Of a stretch of DNA of 22,401 bases, positions 20,754-22,401 are shown piece by piece. The stretch spans positions 1-22,401 of the forward strand of contig JAEZCN010000240.1 in the NCBI GenBank assembly GCA_023433515.1. Direction: 5' to 3'. The stretch is from Pseudomonadota bacterium (GTDB taxonomy: Bacteria > Pseudomonadota > Gammaproteobacteria > Steroidobacterales > Steroidobacteraceae). The translations under genes and the position numbers were made by a program. Numbering within the stretch: the first letter of the stretch is position 1; each line of letters begins with the position of its first letter. A model generated the notes under the pieces. The model ran no database searches. It was not told the DNA's origin and was given only the letters and a program-made list of their open reading frames with translations.

Positions 20754-21659
20754 TTATCGGAGCTCGGTTGCCTCGCTGGCGCCCTTCTGCAGGGCGGCGA
20801 TGCGCTCATCCAGCGGCGGATGGCTCATGAACAGCCGCTGCAGACCCTGCGGTATCCCGCCATTGATCCCGAAGTTCGCGAACTGGGCGGGCAGGGGAGT
20901 AGGGGAATGGGCGCGCTTGAGCGCCTCGAGCGCACTGATCATCGAGCGGGGGCCGGCGAGGTACGCGCCGCCCGCGTCCGCGCGGAATTCGCGCTGCCGC
21001 GAGAACCACGCGACGATCATGCTGGCGAACAGGCCGAGCACGAACTGCGCGATCAGGACCGTGAAGAAATAACCGATGCCGGGGCCGCGGCTCTCCTGGT
21101 TCCCGCGCAGGGCGCCATCGACGACGGCACCGATGATGCGCGCCAGAAACACCACGAACGTGTTGACGACGCCCTGGATCAGCGTGAGCGTGACCATGTC
21201 GCCGTTGGCGACGTGTGCGATCTCGTGACCCAGCACCGCCTCGACTTCCTCGCGGCGCATGGAGCGCAGCAGGCCCGTGCTCACCGCCACCAGCGAGGCG
21301 TTCTTGCGAGCGCCCGTGGCGAAGGCGTTCGGCTCGGGCGAATCGAAAATTCCGACCTCGGGCATGCCGATGTGCGCGGTCTCCGCATGCCGGCGCACGG
21401 TTTCCATGAGCCACCGTTCCGTTTCGCTGCGGGGCTCGGTGATGACCTGCACGCCCATCGCGCGCTTGGCCATCCACTTCGAGATGGCGAGCGAAATGAA
21501 GGCGCCGCCGAAGCCGATGGCCGCTGCGAAGATCAACAGGTTGACGTAGCTGCCGTAACGCGCATCCAGGTACGGATCGAGTCCGAACAACTGGATCACG
21601 ATCGTCAGCAGCAGGATGACCGCCAGGTTGGTGGCAAGGAAAAGGAATATTCGTTTCAT
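20754..21659 (-). CDS. htpX: Membrane zinc metalloprotease HtpX
   Basis: Heat-shock-type M48 protease of the inner membrane that degrades misfolded membrane proteins alongside FtsH. The 301-aa protein starts MKRIFLFLATNLAVILLLTI (TM1) with TM2 at about 38-60. The catalytic GHEIAHVANGD has zinc ligands His145 and His149 and catalytic Glu146. SRQREFRADAGG supplies the third ligand Glu224. Two hydrophobic hairpin segments lie at about 155-180 and 195-219. Near the C-terminus MSHPPLDERIAAL is typical. No strong ribosome-binding site is obvious before the ATG; 75 nt separate it from mobB upstream on the same strand, so it may have its own promoter. Confidence 0.96.
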   Translation of the reverse strand: MKRIFLFLATNLAVILLLTIVIQLFGLDPYLDARYGSYVNLLIFAAAIGFGGAFISLAISKWMAKRAMGVQVITEPRSETERWLMETVRRHAETAHIGMPEVGIFDSPEPNAFATGARKNASLVAVSTGLLRSMRREEVEAVLGHEIAHVANGDMVTLTLIQGVVNTFVVFLARIIGAVVDGALRGNQESRGPGIGYFFTVLIAQFVLGLFASMIVAWFSRQREFRADAGGAYLAGPRSMISALEALKRAHSPTPLPAQFANFGINGGIPQGLQRLFMSHPPLDERIAALQKGASEATELR

Positions 21660-21734
21660 AGGCTTACGTCACTTCCGTCAATTGATGTCATGTCGCTCCG
21701 CGAGCGGCAGAACTGGCGGCGAGGTCGAACGAAT

Positions 21735-22226
21735 TCAATCTCCCAACAGGAAATCGAGCACGGCCTCGCTGTCGTCCAGCGGGAGCCTCAGGCCCTGAAA
21801 CCCCGGCAGGGCCACCCCCTCAGGGGCCGCGACCGCCGCGATGCCAGGATCGTTCGAAGCCAGCGGGCTGCCTGTTCCGCGAAACACTTCGACCCGCCGA
21901 AGCCCTTCGAGTTGCTTGAAGCCCTCGACCAGCACGACATCCACCGGCCGTAACTCGCGCAGGAGAATGGGCAAGGTGGCGGGTTCGCGGGAAGCGGCAA
22001 TCCGTGCCCATCCGTTGTCGGAGGCGACGATGACCTCCGCGGCCCCGGCGGTCCGGTGCCGGTGGCTGTCCTTGCCCGGCGTGTCGAGCTCGATGTCGTG
22101 GTGGTGCGTGTGCTTGATGGTCGAGACGGACAGGCCCCGGGCCCGCAGGGCGGCGATCAGCCGTTCGATGAGCGTCGTCTTGCCGCTGCCCTGGTGACCG
22201 ACGATGGCGACGACCCGCATGCGCAT
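21735..22226 (-). CDS. mobB: Molybdopterin-guanine dinucleotide biosynthesis adaptor MobB
   Basis: 163-aa P-loop protein that assists MobA in attaching a nucleotide to molybdopterin. Walker A GHQGSGKTTL is at residues 10-19. The MobB-specific histidine-rich STIKHTHHHDIELDTPGKDS, followed by HRHRTAGA, is at about 35-62, and VDVVLVEGFK is at about 95-104. The start at 22226 is used; the ATG two codons later (22220) would serve equally. It lies 15 nt after the stop of the acidic-tail protein gene and may be co-transcribed with it. The window also encodes a molybdenum hydroxylase, a possible client for dinucleotide cofactor, though that branch usually carries the cytosine form. Confidence 0.93.
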   Translation of the reverse strand: MRMRVVAIVGHQGSGKTTLIERLIAALRARGLSVSTIKHTHHHDIELDTPGKDSHRHRTAGAAEVIVASDNGWARIAASREPATLPILLRELRPVDVVLVEGFKQLEGLRRVEVFRGTGSPLASNDPGIAAVAAPEGVALPGFQGLRLPLDDSEAVLDFLLGD

Positions 22227-22241
22227 GGGGCCCCGGTCTAA

Positions 22242-22401
22242 CTAGTACTCGTCTTCGTCATCGTCGTCGTCGTAATCGTCGTCGTCATCATCGTCGTCTT
22301 CGTCTTCGTCATCATCATAATCGTATTCTTTGAAGCACGGCGCATTATCGCAGCCTCTGCCGCCTTCATCGTCATCGTCGTCTTCGTCGTCATCATCGTC
22401 G
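22242..22401 (-). CDS. C-terminal end of a protein with an extremely acidic tail (cut by window edge)
   Basis: The minus-strand frame enters at the window end and stops at TAG (22242-22244). The 52 visible residues are mostly Asp and Glu in two blocks. DDDDDEDDDDDE is followed by GGRGCDNAPCFKEYDY, then a block of Asp with a few Glu and Tyr, ending DDDEDEY. The short island between the blocks has two Cys (CDNAPC). GAC and GAT codons alternate, so the DNA is a trinucleotide-like GAY/GAR run rather than a perfect microsatellite. The rest of the protein is outside the window, so its family cannot be told. Acidic tails of this kind can bind divalent cations or basic proteins; none of this is shown here. 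Confidence 0.75.
   Translation of the reverse strand, partial: DDDDDEDDDDDEGGRGCDNAPCFKEYDYDDDEDEDDDDDDDDYDDDDDEDEY

Noticed and set aside
21694..21706. Hairpin cgctc-cgc-gagcg between mobB and htpX as a terminator
   Set aside because: Stem of only 5 bp and no U-tract; not supportable.
22242..22401. Microsatellite or CRISPR-like repeat at the window end
   Set aside because: There are no spaced identical repeats; the run is an open frame of Asp/Glu codons ending in a proper stop 15 nt before mobB.

Overview
The window is GC-rich, densely packed proteobacterial chromosome. The gene set (TypA, YceH, HtpX, MobB, a Pseudomonas-type threonine aldolase, azurin, a GGGGACA-type REP element and a TonB-receptor relic) suggests a gammaproteobacterium, perhaps of the Steroidobacter/Nevskia/Xanthomonas side. 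That placement is inference; no rRNA, tRNA, transposase, phage gene or CRISPR array was seen.

Layout. 1-1.6 kb: 5' part of typA and a PilZ protein, both on minus, separated by a REP arm. 1.6-2.0 kb: a gene-free stretch holding a frameshifted TonB-dependent receptor C-terminus. 2.0-5.4 kb: threonine aldolase converging on a DUF486 membrane protein/yceH pair, then a divergent VanZ-like protein and a small Cys-containing protein. 5.4-9.4 kb: minus-strand operon of a two-subunit molybdenum hydroxylase (isoquinoline-1-oxidoreductase type) followed by gabT. 9.5-14.4 kb: plus-strand aldehyde dehydrogenase, then ferredoxin-NADP reductase, azurin, acyl-CoA thioesterase II and a CpcT/CpeT-like protein. 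14.4-19.1 kb: DUF4112 protein, lipoprotein alpha/beta hydrolase, L-2-hydroxyglutarate-oxidase-like flavoprotein, VOC lipoprotein and D-2-hydroxyglutarate/D-lactate-dehydrogenase-like flavoprotein. 19.2-22.4 kb: small membrane protein, fatty-acyl desaturase, htpX, mobB and the end of a protein with an extraordinarily acidic tail.

Two themes stand out. First, several start codons sit only 5-9 nt downstream of a good -10 hexamer and lack a Shine-Dalgarno sequence, which points to leaderless transcripts. In two divergent pairs the two -10 boxes overlap or abut. Second, palindromic repeats of two families sit exactly on stop codons. A perfect 37-bp inverted repeat supplies the ends of two convergent genes, so both proteins finish Gly-Gly-Asp. 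A GGGGACA REPIN abuts one stop and encodes the tail and stop of the facing gene. A lone REP arm supplies part of a third stop.

No clearly new multi-gene defence or biosynthetic system was found. The more novel leads are the repeat/stop-codon relationship, the leaderless divergent promoters, the CpcT-like gene with no start codon before its signal peptide, and the acidic-tail protein.
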